A stretch of DNA of 64,000 nt from the NCBI GenBank assembly GCA_012184525.1, contig WOFQ01000008.1, forward strand, positions 868,001 through 932,000. Reading direction: 5' to 3'. Of this stretch, positions 12,001-22,303 are shown one piece after another. The notes beneath the pieces were generated by a model that searched no databases, was not told where the DNA came from, and saw nothing but the letters and a program-made list of their open reading frames with translations. A program made the translations under genes and the position numbers. Origin of the DNA: Xenoacremonium recifei. Taxonomy: Eukaryota; Ascomycota; Sordariomycetes; Hypocreales; Nectriaceae. Each line of letters opens with the position of its first letter. Position 1 is the first letter of the stretch.

Positions 12001-15000
12001 CGCTTCTTCAGCCGCAGCAGCCTCATCTGCTTCTTCGGCTTCTCGAGCTGCTTGCTCTTCATTTTCCTTGGCTGCCGCTGCTTCAGCTCTTTCGGCTGCC
12101 CTCTCAGTTAGATAGGTGAATCTTTCTGTATCTTTTCTTCCAAGTTTGCCCTTGCGCTCCTTTTTCGCTGTGAGAGACGCTAGCTCTTCTTCTTCTTCAG
12201 CGATTTCAGCAGCCTCGGCCTCGGCGGCGGCGGCGGCAGCCTCCTCAGCTTCTTGCGCTGCTTGCTCTTCAGCTTCAGCGGCAGCAGCTTCTTCGGCTTC
12301 CCGAGCAGCTTGCTCCTCAGCCTCCTTTGCAGCGGCTTCAGCAGCTCTTGAGGCCGCGTTTTCGGTCAGGAGGTCAAATCTTTCAGTATCCTTCCTCCCT
12401 AGTTTGCCTTTACGGGCCTTCTTGGCCGTCAAAGAAGCAAGTTCCTCTTCTTCGGCGGCGATTTCAGCGGCACGAGCCTCGGCAGTTTCGTTGGCAGCTT
12501 CGTGGTCAACTTCACCAGGCTCTTCTGATGCCTCTTCAAACTGGTCGGGTTCTTTAGGTTCATCGGCGGCTGCTTCATCCACAATTTCAACGATGTCATC
12601 CTCGGTCGCGGGTGCTTCTTCTTCGCCATTTTCATCAGCGGCAGCAGCTTCCTTAGCAGCCTTGGCCTCAGCTCGTTCAGCAGCTCGCTCGGTCAAGAAT
12701 GTGAAGCGTTCAGTGTCCTTTCGACCAAGTTTGCCTTTCCTGGCCCTCTTAGCTGAAAGACCAGCCAGTTCCTCCTCCTCAGCAGCGGCCTCTTCTGCTT
12801 CGGCTGCTTCGGCTGCATCGGCGGCTTCTTGAGCGGCGGTCGCTTCTGCATCAGCTGCTTCTTGTGCAGCAGCCTCAGCCGCAGCAGCTTCTTCCGCCTC
12901 TTTAGCAGCCTTCTCTTCAGACCGTTTGTCAGCCCTCTCAGTAAGGAACATGAACCGTTCGGTATCCTTCCTTCCCAGCTTGCCTTTCCTCGCTTTCTTT
13001 GCAGATAGCTCGGCTAGCTCTTCTTCTTCAGCGGCGATAGCAGCAAGTTCTTCTGCTTCTTGGGCTTCCTTTGCAGCAGCTTCTTCTGCCTCTGCGGCCT
13101 CTTGGGCAGCAGCTTCTTCGGCGGCTGCAGCCTCTTCCGCAGCGGCAGCCTCAGCAGCTTCTGCGGCAGCTTTATCCTGGGCCCGTTGCTCAGCCTTCTC
13201 GTTGAGAAAGTCAAGCCTCTCAGTATCCTTTCGACCCAGTTTGCCCTTTCGAGCCTTCTTGGCCTCAAGCGCAGCTATCTCTTCTGCTTCAGCAGCAGCT
13301 TCTTCATCGACGGGCTCTTCCTCTGCAGGAGGCGCATCGTCAATCGGAGAGTCAATGTCGATTAGAAGCTCCTCTTCTTCAGCAGGCGGATCCTCGGCAA
13401 CAGGTTGTTCGTCCAGGACCTCAGTCTCTGTGGCTTCGGCTGCTGCCTTGGCGGCTTTTGCTTGAGCTCTTTGTTCGATCTTTTCAGTGAGAAAGGTGAA
13501 ACGCTCCGTGTCCTTGCGTCCCAGCTTGCCCTTTCTGGCTTTCTTAGCTGCTAGAGCAGCTAGTTCTTCATCATCCAGGGCAGCCTCTTCATCGAACGGT
13601 TCTTCTTCAACCGGCGGTTCTTCGGCAGGGAGCTCTTCAGCAAGCTCTTCTTCAGGAGCAGGGTCATATTCTGGTGCAGCTTCTTCCTTAGCTGCTTTAT
13701 CCCGGGCTCGTTGCTCAGCCTTCTCAGTTAGAAGGTTGAAACGGTCTGTATCTTTCTTCCCGAGTTTGCCCTTCCTAGCTTTCTTGGCTTCCAGGGCTGC
13801 CAGCTCCTCTGCCTCAGCAGCAGCCTCTTCATCAAAGGGTTCTTCTTCTGCTGGTGGATCCTCTTCGATAGGAGCCTCTTCCTCTGCTGCCGCCCCCTCT
13901 TCGGTAGCACCAGCCTCTCTTGCTGCCTTTTCCTGAGCTCTTTTCTCGGCGTTCTGGGTCAAGATGTCGAACCGATCCGTATCCTTCTTTCCGAGCTTGC
14001 CCTTGCGAGCCTTCTTTGCGGCAAGAGCAGCCAGTTCCTCAGCTTCAAGCGCCGCTTCCTCATCGAATGGTTCCTCTTCCGCTAGGGGCTCTTCAACGGG
14101 TGGTTCTTCTATTGGTGCAATTTCTTCATCAGCAACAGCAGCTTCAGCAGCAGCGGTCTCTTTAGCAGCCTTCTCTGCTGCTCTCTTTTCGGCGTTTTCG
14201 GTCAGGAGGTTGAATCGCTCTGTATCCTTCCGTCCGAGCTTGCCCTTGCGGACTTTCTTGGCTTCCAGGGCTGCCAACTCCTCTGCTTCCGCAGCCGCCT
14301 CTTCGTCGACTGGCTCTTCCACAGGGGCCTCTTCTTCGGGGACAGGTTCTGATTCAACAGCATCCTCAAAAACGTCATCGTCGTCATCGTCCATGACAAC
14401 TACTGCTGCTGCAGCGGCGGCGGCGGCGGCAGCTCTCGCATTGGCATTTTCAGTCAAAATGTCGAATCTTTCGGTATCCTTGCGGCCAAGCTTGCCCTTC
14501 CTTGCCTTTTTAGCTTCCAAGGCGGCCAATTCTTCCTCCTCTGCAGCAGCTTCTTCGTCGATAACCGGTTCATCTGGGGGAGCGACATCTTCAGCTGGAG
14601 GCTCTTCCTCGGGGGCAGCTTCTTCCTCAGGCATAGCAGCAGCGGCAGCCTTCTCGGCGCGTGCGGCGGCGTTTTCAGTCAGAGCATTGAGGCGATCAGT
14701 GTCTTTCTTTGACAGCTTCCCTTTCCTCTCTCTCTTGGCAACAAGAGCCTCCAGCTCAGCTTCTTCGGCCGCAACAATAGCAGCCTCCTCAGCCTCTCTC
14801 GCCGCGGCTTCCTCATCAACAACAGCTTTATCTTCGGGAACGGGCTCTTCAATTGGTGGCTCTTCTTCAACAGAGGGCTCCTCGGCGTCCTTGGAAGCTT
14901 GTTCAGCTCTGACCTGGGCATTTTCAGACAAAATAGTGAACCTCTCAGTGTCTTTCCTGCCAAGCTTTCCTTTGCGTTCCCTTTTAGCAACCAATGCTGC

Positions 15001-18000
15001 TAATTCCTCCTCTTCTTCTGCGATCAAGGCAGCTTGTTCAGCTTGTCGTGCGGCTGCCTCCTCTTCCTCAGCGGCGGCCTTCGCAGCCTCCTCAGCAGCT
15101 TGCGCATCAGCCGCAGCTTGAGCGGCTTTCTCAGCACGGAGTAAAGAATTAGTGGTCAACTCGTTGAGACGATCACTATCCTTCTTGGTGAGCTTGCCCT
15201 TTTTAGCTTTCTTAGCTGATAAGGCTGCCATTTCCTCCTCTTCAGCAGCAATGGCGGCAGTCTCTTCAGCTTCCTTTGCGGCGGCCTCCTCAGCTTCGGC
15301 GGCCTCTCTTACTGCGGCCTCTTCAGCGGCGGCTGCCTCATCTGCTGCTGCTGCTGCTGCAGCTTCCTCAGCCTCTTTAGCAGCTTGTTCCTCTGCAGCC
15401 TGGGCAGCTTTCTCGGCACGAAGTAATGAGTTGGAAGTTAACTCATTAAGTCGATCCGTGTCTTTCTTTGTGAGCTTGCCCTTCTTAGCTTTCTTAGCTG
15501 ATAAGGCTGCCATTTCTTCTTCTTCTGCTGCGACTGCAGCAGCTTCTGCGGCTTCTGCCTCTTCTTTTGCAGCAGCCTCCTCCGCTTCTCGAGCAGCCGC
15601 TTCGTCAGCTTCTTTGGCGGCCTGCTCTTCTGCTTCCTTAGCAGCAGATTCCTCGGCCTCCTTGGCAGCCTGTTCAGCCCGCTTAGCTGCATTGTCCTGG
15701 AGGAGGGCAAGTCTCTCAGTATCCTTCTTCATGAGCTTGCCTCTCCTGGCCTTCTTGGCCTCGAGCTCAGCCATTTCAGCCTCTTCAGCAGCAACCTCAG
15801 CCTCTGCAGCTTCGCGTGCAGCCGTAGCCTCAGCTTCAGCGGCTTCTATTGCAGCTGCTTCTTGTGCCGCAGCGGCCTCTGCAGCGGCGGCTTCTTGTGC
15901 CGCAGCCTCTTCCGCAACTGCTGCTTCTGCTTCCTTAGCAGCCCGTTCAGAACGCTCAGCCGCTCTCTCATGAAGAAGAGCAAGTCGCTCGGTATCTTTC
16001 TTCATCAGCTTGCCTCTGCGAGCTTTTTTGGCCTCGAGCTCGGCGATCTCGGCGTCCTCGGCAGCGGCCTCAGCATCAGCGGCTTCGCGAGCAGCTGCTT
16101 CTTCAGCCTTTGCAGCTTCTTCTGCGGCCACTTCTTCAGCAGCAGCGGCCTCTGCTGCTGCAGCTTCTTGGGCAGCTGCCTCTTCTATAGCGATGGCCTC
16201 GGCTTGCTGAGAGGATTGGGCAGCACGACCAGCTGCTCTCTCTTCAAGAAAAGCAAGTCGTTCGGTATCCTTGCGTCCCAATTTACCCTTGCGAACTTTC
16301 TTAGCCTCGAGCTCTGCAATTTCAGCATCTTCAGCAGCAGCTTCAGCTTCAGCGGCTTCACGAGCAGCGGCAGCTTCGTCATCTGCTGCTTGTTGAGTGG
16401 CAGCCTCGGCAGCAGCGGCAGCTTCTGCTTCTGCAGCCTCATTTGCTGCAGCTTCTGCCAGCGCAGCGTCTTCTGCTCGCTTGGCAGCATTAGCTTGCAA
16501 TAAGGTATACCGATCAAGATCTTTCTTGCCAAGCTTGCCCTTCTTGACCTTCTTGGCGTCTAGAAGAGCAAGTTCTGCCTCCTCCTCAGCTGCCTCAGCA
16601 TCTGCGGCTGCTTTTGCAGCAGCGGCTTCAGCTTCGGCAGCCTCCCGGGCAGCCTCCTCTTCAGAATTATTAGGGGGCGGGGCAGACTCGTCGGGTTCTG
16701 GTGTCGACTCCTCAGCAACCTTAGCAGCTTCTTCAGCCTCTATTGCAGCTTGCTCAGCTCGTCGGGCAGCATTCTCAGTCAGAATATTATAACGCTCCGT
16801 ATCTTTCTTCAGAAGCTTGCCACCCCTCTTTTCCTTCTTTTCGTTCAGAGCCGCTAGCTCCTCTTCTTCAGCTGCAATCCTTGCCAGCTCGGCATCTCGA
16901 GCTTGATTTGCAGCCTCTTGAGCTGCAGCATCCTCGACATCGGCAGGGGATCCATCAGAGTCCGGAACGGCTTCTGATTCGGCTGCCTGAGCAGCTTCTT
17001 CGGCCTCGCGTGCGGCCTTCCGCTGTGCCAAGCTCTCCGTGAGGAAATCGAACCGTTCCGTATCCTTCTTGGTAAGTTTGCCCTTCTTAGCCTTCTTCGT
17101 AGCTAGGCCGGCCAATTCCTCCTCTTCTGCCGCAATCGCAGCAAGCTCGGCTTCTCGAGCTTCATTCGCAGCAGCTTCTTCAGCTTCGCGCGCAGCTTGT
17201 TCTTCGGCCTCCCGAATAGCCTGCTCCTCAGCCTCTTTTGCGGCTGCTTCACGAGATGCCCGTTCTTCTGCTCGCCTTGCCACGTTTACACTCAGGATAG
17301 CAAAGCGCTCTGCATCTTTTTTGAGAAGCTTGCCGCCCCGTTTCGTCCTTCTGGTCGTCAGAGCTGCAAGTTCCTCCTCTTCTTCAGCAGCAAGTTTTGA
17401 AGCTTCAGCTTCAGCCTCGGCAGCGGCATTTGCGGCCGCTTCTGCTTCTGCGTCTTTGACAGCTTGTTCCTCTGCCTCACGAGCAGCGAGCTCTTCAGCA
17501 GCCTTGGCAGCTTCAGCCTCGGCATCTTGAGCAGCCTGCTCAGCTTCTTTCGCTGCTTGTGCCTCTGCTCGTTTGGCTGCATTATCTTGTAGGACTGTAT
17601 ATCGTTCCATATCCTTCTTGAGAAGCTTGCCGCCTCGCTTGAGCTTCTTGGCTTCCAAGAGAGCTAACTCATTCTCTTCGTCGGCGATAAGAATGGCCTC
17701 TGCGGCGGCTTCAGCTTCTCGAGCGGCAGCTTCAGTATCTGCCGCCGCGGCGTCTTCGGCTTCCTTTGCTGCTGCTGCCTCAGCAGCTTGAGCTTCTGCT
17801 TCCTTTGCCTCCCTTTCCAGAGCTCTTTGGCGAGCATTTTCTGTAAGGACGGCTAGACGGTCGGCCTCCTTCTTCAAAAGCTTGCCGCGCCTCAGTTTCT
17901 TGGCATTTAAAGTCTCAAGTTCTTCCTCCTCAGCTGCGACAGCTGCGGCTGCTTCAGTCTCACGCGCAGCAACCTCTTCAGCTTCCCTGGCGGCAGCTTC

Positions 18001-21000
18001 GGCCTCAGCGGTTGCTTGGGCTTCTGCTTCGGCTGCAGCCTGCGCCTCTGCTTCTTTGGCAGCCTTCTCCTCAGCCCGGCGAGCTGCGTTTTCGGTGAGA
18101 ACATTGAAGCGTTCGGTGTCTTTCTTGAGCAATTTGCCATTTCGTTTGACTTTCTTAGCTGTCAGAGTTGCCAGCTCTTCCTCCTCTGCAGCTGCCTCGG
18201 CGTCAAAAGCAGCAGCGGCTTCAGCGGCAGCAGACTCCTCAGCAGCCTTTGCAGCAAGTTCCTCAGCTTCGGCCGCAGCCTGAGCTTCAGCAGCAGCTTG
18301 TTCCTCCGCCTGTCGAGCTGCCCGGGCTTCAGCTCTCTTATCGGCATTGGCTGTCAGTAAATTAAATCGATCGAGATCCTTCTTTCCCAGCTTGCCCTTC
18401 TTTGCCTTCTTCGCAGCTAGAAGAGCCAACTCTGATTCTTCTGCCTCCGCCTCAGCGTCCTCAGCTGCTCTAGCAGCGGCTTCTGCCTCGGCAGCTTCCT
18501 GGGCAGCAGCTTCTGCAGCAGCGGCTTCGGCGGCTGCGGCTTCAGCAGCCTCTTTGGCAGCAAGCTCTTCCGCTTCTCGCTGGGCACGAACTTCGGCTCT
18601 CTTTGCAATACTGGCTGTTAGCTGGTTGAACCTGTCTGTATCCTTCTTGGTTAGTTTGCGATTCTTCGTCTTCTTAGCTGTTAATGTAGCAAGCTCTGCT
18701 TCTTCTGCGGCTGCCTCGGCCTCTTCCGCCTCACGAGCAGCCTCTTTTGCGGCTCGCTCCTCAGCTTCTTGATCTGTGTATTCGTCTGGCTCAGCATAGT
18801 CCAAAGAGGGGGGAGTTGGCGCCGGGGGAGGCAGATCAGCTAAGGTGTCCTTCCGATGCTTCGACTTCTTCGATTTGGATAGCGAGCTCCAATCCCAGTT
18901 GTCTCCGTCGTTGTAAACCTTACTGCCCTGACTCTCCTCCACGTCGTCAGGTCGGATAGTCTCACCGGTCGTTACGTCCAGGACTTCTACTGGACCATTC
19001 GATTTACCGTCCCTGGCGGCGTTGCCCCATATATCATCTCGCGGCTCCTCGATGCCGTCTGGCTTCCACGAAGCATCGTCAGAAGCCTTCTTCTTCTTTC
19101 CGAGGCCCCATGAACTGAAAAAGTCTTCATCTCCGCCGGCGGCTGGGACGGGATCTGGGACTGCTGGGGGAGCACTGCTCTTCTTCCTACCCCAGAGGTC
19201 CCCCCATCCGCCTTCTGAAGCTTTAGGGGCTTCCTCAGTCTTGGGCTCTTCATAGCTCCCAAATATGGACGTCACCTTCTTTTTCTTGCTAAGGCCCCAG
19301 GCGGACCAGCCGTCTGAAGCCGGTTTCTCCTCCTCCATAGGAGGCGAAGGGGCTTCCATGACCGGATTTGCCGTCACATCTTGGATGCCGCCCGTCTTCT
19401 TTTTGCTTGAACTGAAGCTCCAAAAGTCGTCGTCATCTTTGGGAGGCTCGTCGAGCAGGGTAGGTGAGGCCTTCTTCTTCGTCTTTGACGTACCAAAGGA
19501 GCTCCAAAAGTCGTCTTCATTCTTCTCTTCGAGTATTGATGGCGGATCAGGGGCAGGCGGAACGGGATCGGCCTCGCCCCAAATAGAAGTCTTCTTCTTG
19601 GGTGGCTTGCTGCTGTAACCCCAAATGTCTTCGTCCTTCTTCTTAGGTACTGGAGCCTCAGACTCGCCAAACGAATCGAGATCCATGATTTGACCCTTCT
19701 TTTTGGCCTTTCCCCCAATAGAACCCCAAAAATCGTCGTCATCTTTCTTGTCCGCTTCAGACTCTTCATGAACGCCTTCTCCAAGAAGATCGTCCTTCTT
19801 CTTCTTCTTGGAAGACCAGCCTCCCCAAAGGTCGTCAGGGGGCGCAGATGCAGCAGGCTCCGCAGTGGCTCCCGCTTCGTCGATGATGTTTTTCTTCTTT
19901 GATCGGTCCTTCTTGGAGATTCCCCAAGTGTCCCAGATGTCGCCAGTTTCTTTCTTAGGCGGCTCAGGATCGGCCGTAGAATCCCCAAAGATGCTGGTCT
20001 TCTTCTTTCCTTTCGTGGTTGAACTGAACCAATCTTCTTCAGCAGCAGCTGGGGGGTCGGGAGCAGGCTCCGGAATAGCACCGTTTTTGCCCTTCTTCTT
20101 GGAACCCCAGCCCCAGACATCGTTGCCAGTCAAGTCGTTACTTTCTGCGAGAGGATCCTCCCCAGTCTTCTTGCCATCCTTTTTGGAAGCGAAGCCCCAG
20201 AGGTCATCCTTTTCCGTCGCTTTGGGTTCTTGGGTTTCTTCGCTTTCGTCGAACGAACCGAAAGAGAGAGACGTCTTGCCTGTCTTTTTCGGTTTCCCGC
20301 GATTTATGCTCCAAGGGTTTTCCTCGGTCTTCGCTTCAGCAGGTGCGGCCACGGCGTCATTCGTAGCTCCCGCGCCCGACCAATCCCAGCCACTGCCTCC
20401 TGTATTCCATTTCGTGCCCCATGAACCAAACGAGTTCTTCGGGGCCGGAGGAGATGCGAAATCTAAGTCGAGTTTCCCTCCTGTATCGTCACCAAGCTTG
20501 ATTTCGTGAAAAGCATCTCCTCCAAAATCATTGGTGGGTATCATTGGGAGCCCGGTCGAGGAGTCCGCGGAGCCCTTTTTGCCATTCTTCTTCCCCTTGG
20601 CGGATGTGAAGGTTCCCCAGCCATCATCTGGGTCTCCAGAGCCGTTGCCATCGCCAGCACCACCACTTCCACCAGCGGAATTGCCACCCATCCCTTCGTC
20701 CTTGCCTCCGTCGTTTCCGTCTTCAGCAGGGGGGGGAGGTGGTGGAGGGGGCGGCGGAGGGGGCGGTAGGCTCTGCTTCTGTGCAGGCTTCTTCTTCTTC
20801 GCAGTCTCGTAGAATCCGTCTTGGGAATTGAAGTCAATCAGGAGGTCCGAATTGGGGTCGCTGAGCAAATCGTCTTTGGCGCGTCGTTCGCGAGGCGCTT
20901 CGGAGGATGGTGGTTGCGGGAAGGCATTAGGCCAGGCAAGTGGTTGTCGTCGAGCGCGTCCGTCAGCACCGTCACGGTCCATGACTTGGGAGGAATCAGG

Positions 21001-21162
21001 GACCTTGTCGGACGTCTGCGGGAGGCGACGCGACCATTGCGGAGAGAGATCGGGAATCGTCAGCGGTGTTCCAACCACTATTCGACGCGATGGTGTCGTT
21101 GGGTGATCCTATAGATAAGCAGGGGTGTTAGATTCCAGGAGAATTACAGTTCGACGGGCCAT
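9046..21162 (-). CDS. Giant repeat protein of about 4,025 residues with a WG/poly-Lys N-terminus, 29 charged repeats and an Arg-rich tail
   Basis: I do not recognise this gene. The main exon (21108-9046) is open for over 12 kb. A likely start ATG at 21162 encodes MARRT and joins through a 39-nt intron (21147-21109, with a TCTAAC branch-like site) in phase to DHPTTPSRR; without it, the first internal ATG lies about 40 codons inside. Region 1 (to ~residue 770) has about 15 units of acidic-Trp-Gly followed by lysines, such as DDLWGGWSSKKKKK, plus a run of prolines. Region 2 (DNA ~18.7-11.2 kb) has 29 copies of a unit averaging 88 residues, with core AKKARKGKLGRKDTERF then Ala/Glu-rich helix, predicted coiled coil. 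Region 3 is acidic, then Ser/Arg-rich with TPRE/MPRE repeats, KARRAERR arrays and a RDRDRE tract, ending SSWWKKLAG. A cytoskeletal or tethering scaffold (for example leashin-like) is possible but unproven. Confidence 0.85.
10071..10154 (-). repeat. 12-bp coding minisatellite (TPRE/MPRE)n
   Basis: Seven in-register 12-bp units of TCTCTCGTGGAG/CA type on the plus strand encode alternating MPRE and TPRE tetrapeptides in the C-terminal third of the giant protein. Unit-to-unit differences are one or two bases, which suggests recent slippage; copy number should differ between strains. Confidence 0.85.
11200..18720 (-). repeat. 29 tandem copies of a ~263-bp coding repeat (KGKLxxKDxxRF motif)
   Basis: Within the giant gene the core motif (K/R)KGKL(G/L/T/M)(K/R)KD(T/L)(E/D)R recurs near 18655, 18390, 18140, 17880, 17620, 17335, 17075, 16815, 16535, 16285, 16015, 15735, 15475, 15195, 14970, 14730, 14500, 14245, 14000, 13770, 13520, 13240, 12985, 12730, 12410, 12150, 11880, 11640 and 11300. 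Spacing is 225-340 bp and always keeps the frame. The linkers are Ala/Glu-rich and vary in length. Copies near the N-terminus tend to read GGKLLKKD, and those near the C-terminus KARKGKLGRKDTERF. The third positions of codons differ between copies although the residues are kept. Confidence 0.9.
18850..20700 (-). repeat. About 15 degenerate Trp-Gly/poly-Lys repeats in the N-terminal region of the giant protein
   Basis: Each unit carries an acidic residue pair, one or two Trp beside Gly or Ser, then three to six Lys about ten residues later. Examples are DDGWGTF, DDLWGFASKKD, NDVWGWGSKKKG, DIWDTWGISKKD, DDLWGGWSSKKKKK, DDFWSSFGTSKTKKK, DGWSAWGLSKKKK and DNWDWSSLSKSKK. Unit spacing is about 30-50 residues. 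The region contains very few other aromatic residues apart from Phe beside Trp, so it should be disordered. Confidence 0.8.
20734..20775 (-). repeat. Poly-proline run in the giant protein
   Basis: A G-rich stretch on the plus strand (GGGGGAGGTGGTGG type) reads as about 14 consecutive prolines on the minus strand. It sits between KKKKPAQKQSL and AEDGNDGGKDEG. Such runs bind SH3, WW or profilin-type domains in other proteins; here that is only a suggestion. Confidence 0.8.
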
Positions 21163-22280
21163 GTCGGGGAATGTGGTGGCGTCCAGCCTTCCCCTCCTCC
21201 TACGTCGGCCCGCTGATCGAGGGGCTACCCGTTCAGGCGCTGGAGGGAGCGGGAAGGCATGGAACGCTCGAGGAAAACCCCCGGCGAAAAGGTTAAAAAC
21301 CGCCCAGTGGACGGGAAGCCAACGACAAGCCTCTAACAGGGGAAAATGCGTACCTGGATATAACTGCAGTGGTCGGCAATCCAAATTCGGGCGATCAGGC
21401 CCAGCTGCACTTGCAGCGAGCGCTCATCCCACCCAGTCGTCGAAGGCCGGGTCGTTTGCCAGCCATATTCGCTTCCGATCCAGCTTTCGGTGGACGCCAG
21501 TACCTCGGCCGCGGCCATTGTGGAAGATGGAGCTCGTGCGAAGGTCGAGCGCTGTCAAAAACATGGAAGCTGCGTGAAAGAGGCGAACGAGCGGGAGCTG
21601 TTGGGGGATCGTGCTGGGCGTGGAAATGGCGTGTCGGGGAGGAGGAGTATCGGAGAGTGCTGAGACTCGTGACGGAACGCCCGTGTAAGTCGAGGATTGC
21701 GGCAAGATGCAGGCTCGACAAGTTGTTGTCGAGGCCGTTGATGCGGTCGAGAATGTAGTAAAAGATGTGATAGTGCGACCGGCGACTCGGCTGTTCGACG
21801 AAGAAGAAAGGAAAATCTTCTTGTTGGGTCAGTCGAAAAGAGGGAGGTCGGGGAGTAATTATCGTCGACACACTTAGACGGTCCGGGTGAGTAGCGATAT
21901 CCCGGACGGCCTATCAAAGGGCGCTGTGTCGCTCCCTTCTTTTTTTTTCTTTTGCCCTGCCTCGGTTCTTATCGGGCGCCTGGAATTCGACACAACTGGG
22001 ATCGTACTGCTCATCCGCTCTTCAACGACGCTGGATGAAGCCAGTTCCCCCGGGTGATGGGTTATAAAGGAGGAGGAGTCAGAGGAGGCGTCCAGGACCG
22101 AAAATTATTCAAGACAAGCGGTATAAGAGCGGGACCAATGAAGCAGCGCAGTCTGTTTGGATCGTCGGCCAGGCGAATGTGGGAGGGAGGGTCGCACCAA
22201 TTGCAAGCACCGAGCGCAATGCAGACGCAATGCAGTGAGGCGACCGGGTGGGAGCAAATAAGCGATGCAGCGACAAGCAT

Positions 22281-22303
22281 CAGCCAGCCAGCCAGCCAGC
22301 CGC
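22281..22303. repeat. AGCC tetranucleotide microsatellite
   Basis: Five perfect copies of CAGC/AGCC in tandem within non-coding DNA. Confidence 0.85.

Noticed and set aside
10418..15121. Long plus-strand Ser/Ala-rich frames (for example 10418-11506 and 13964-15121)
   Set aside because: They are antisense shadows of the Ala/Glu/Lys repeats of the giant gene; GCT/GCA and GAA/GAG codons read as Ser and Ala on the other strand.
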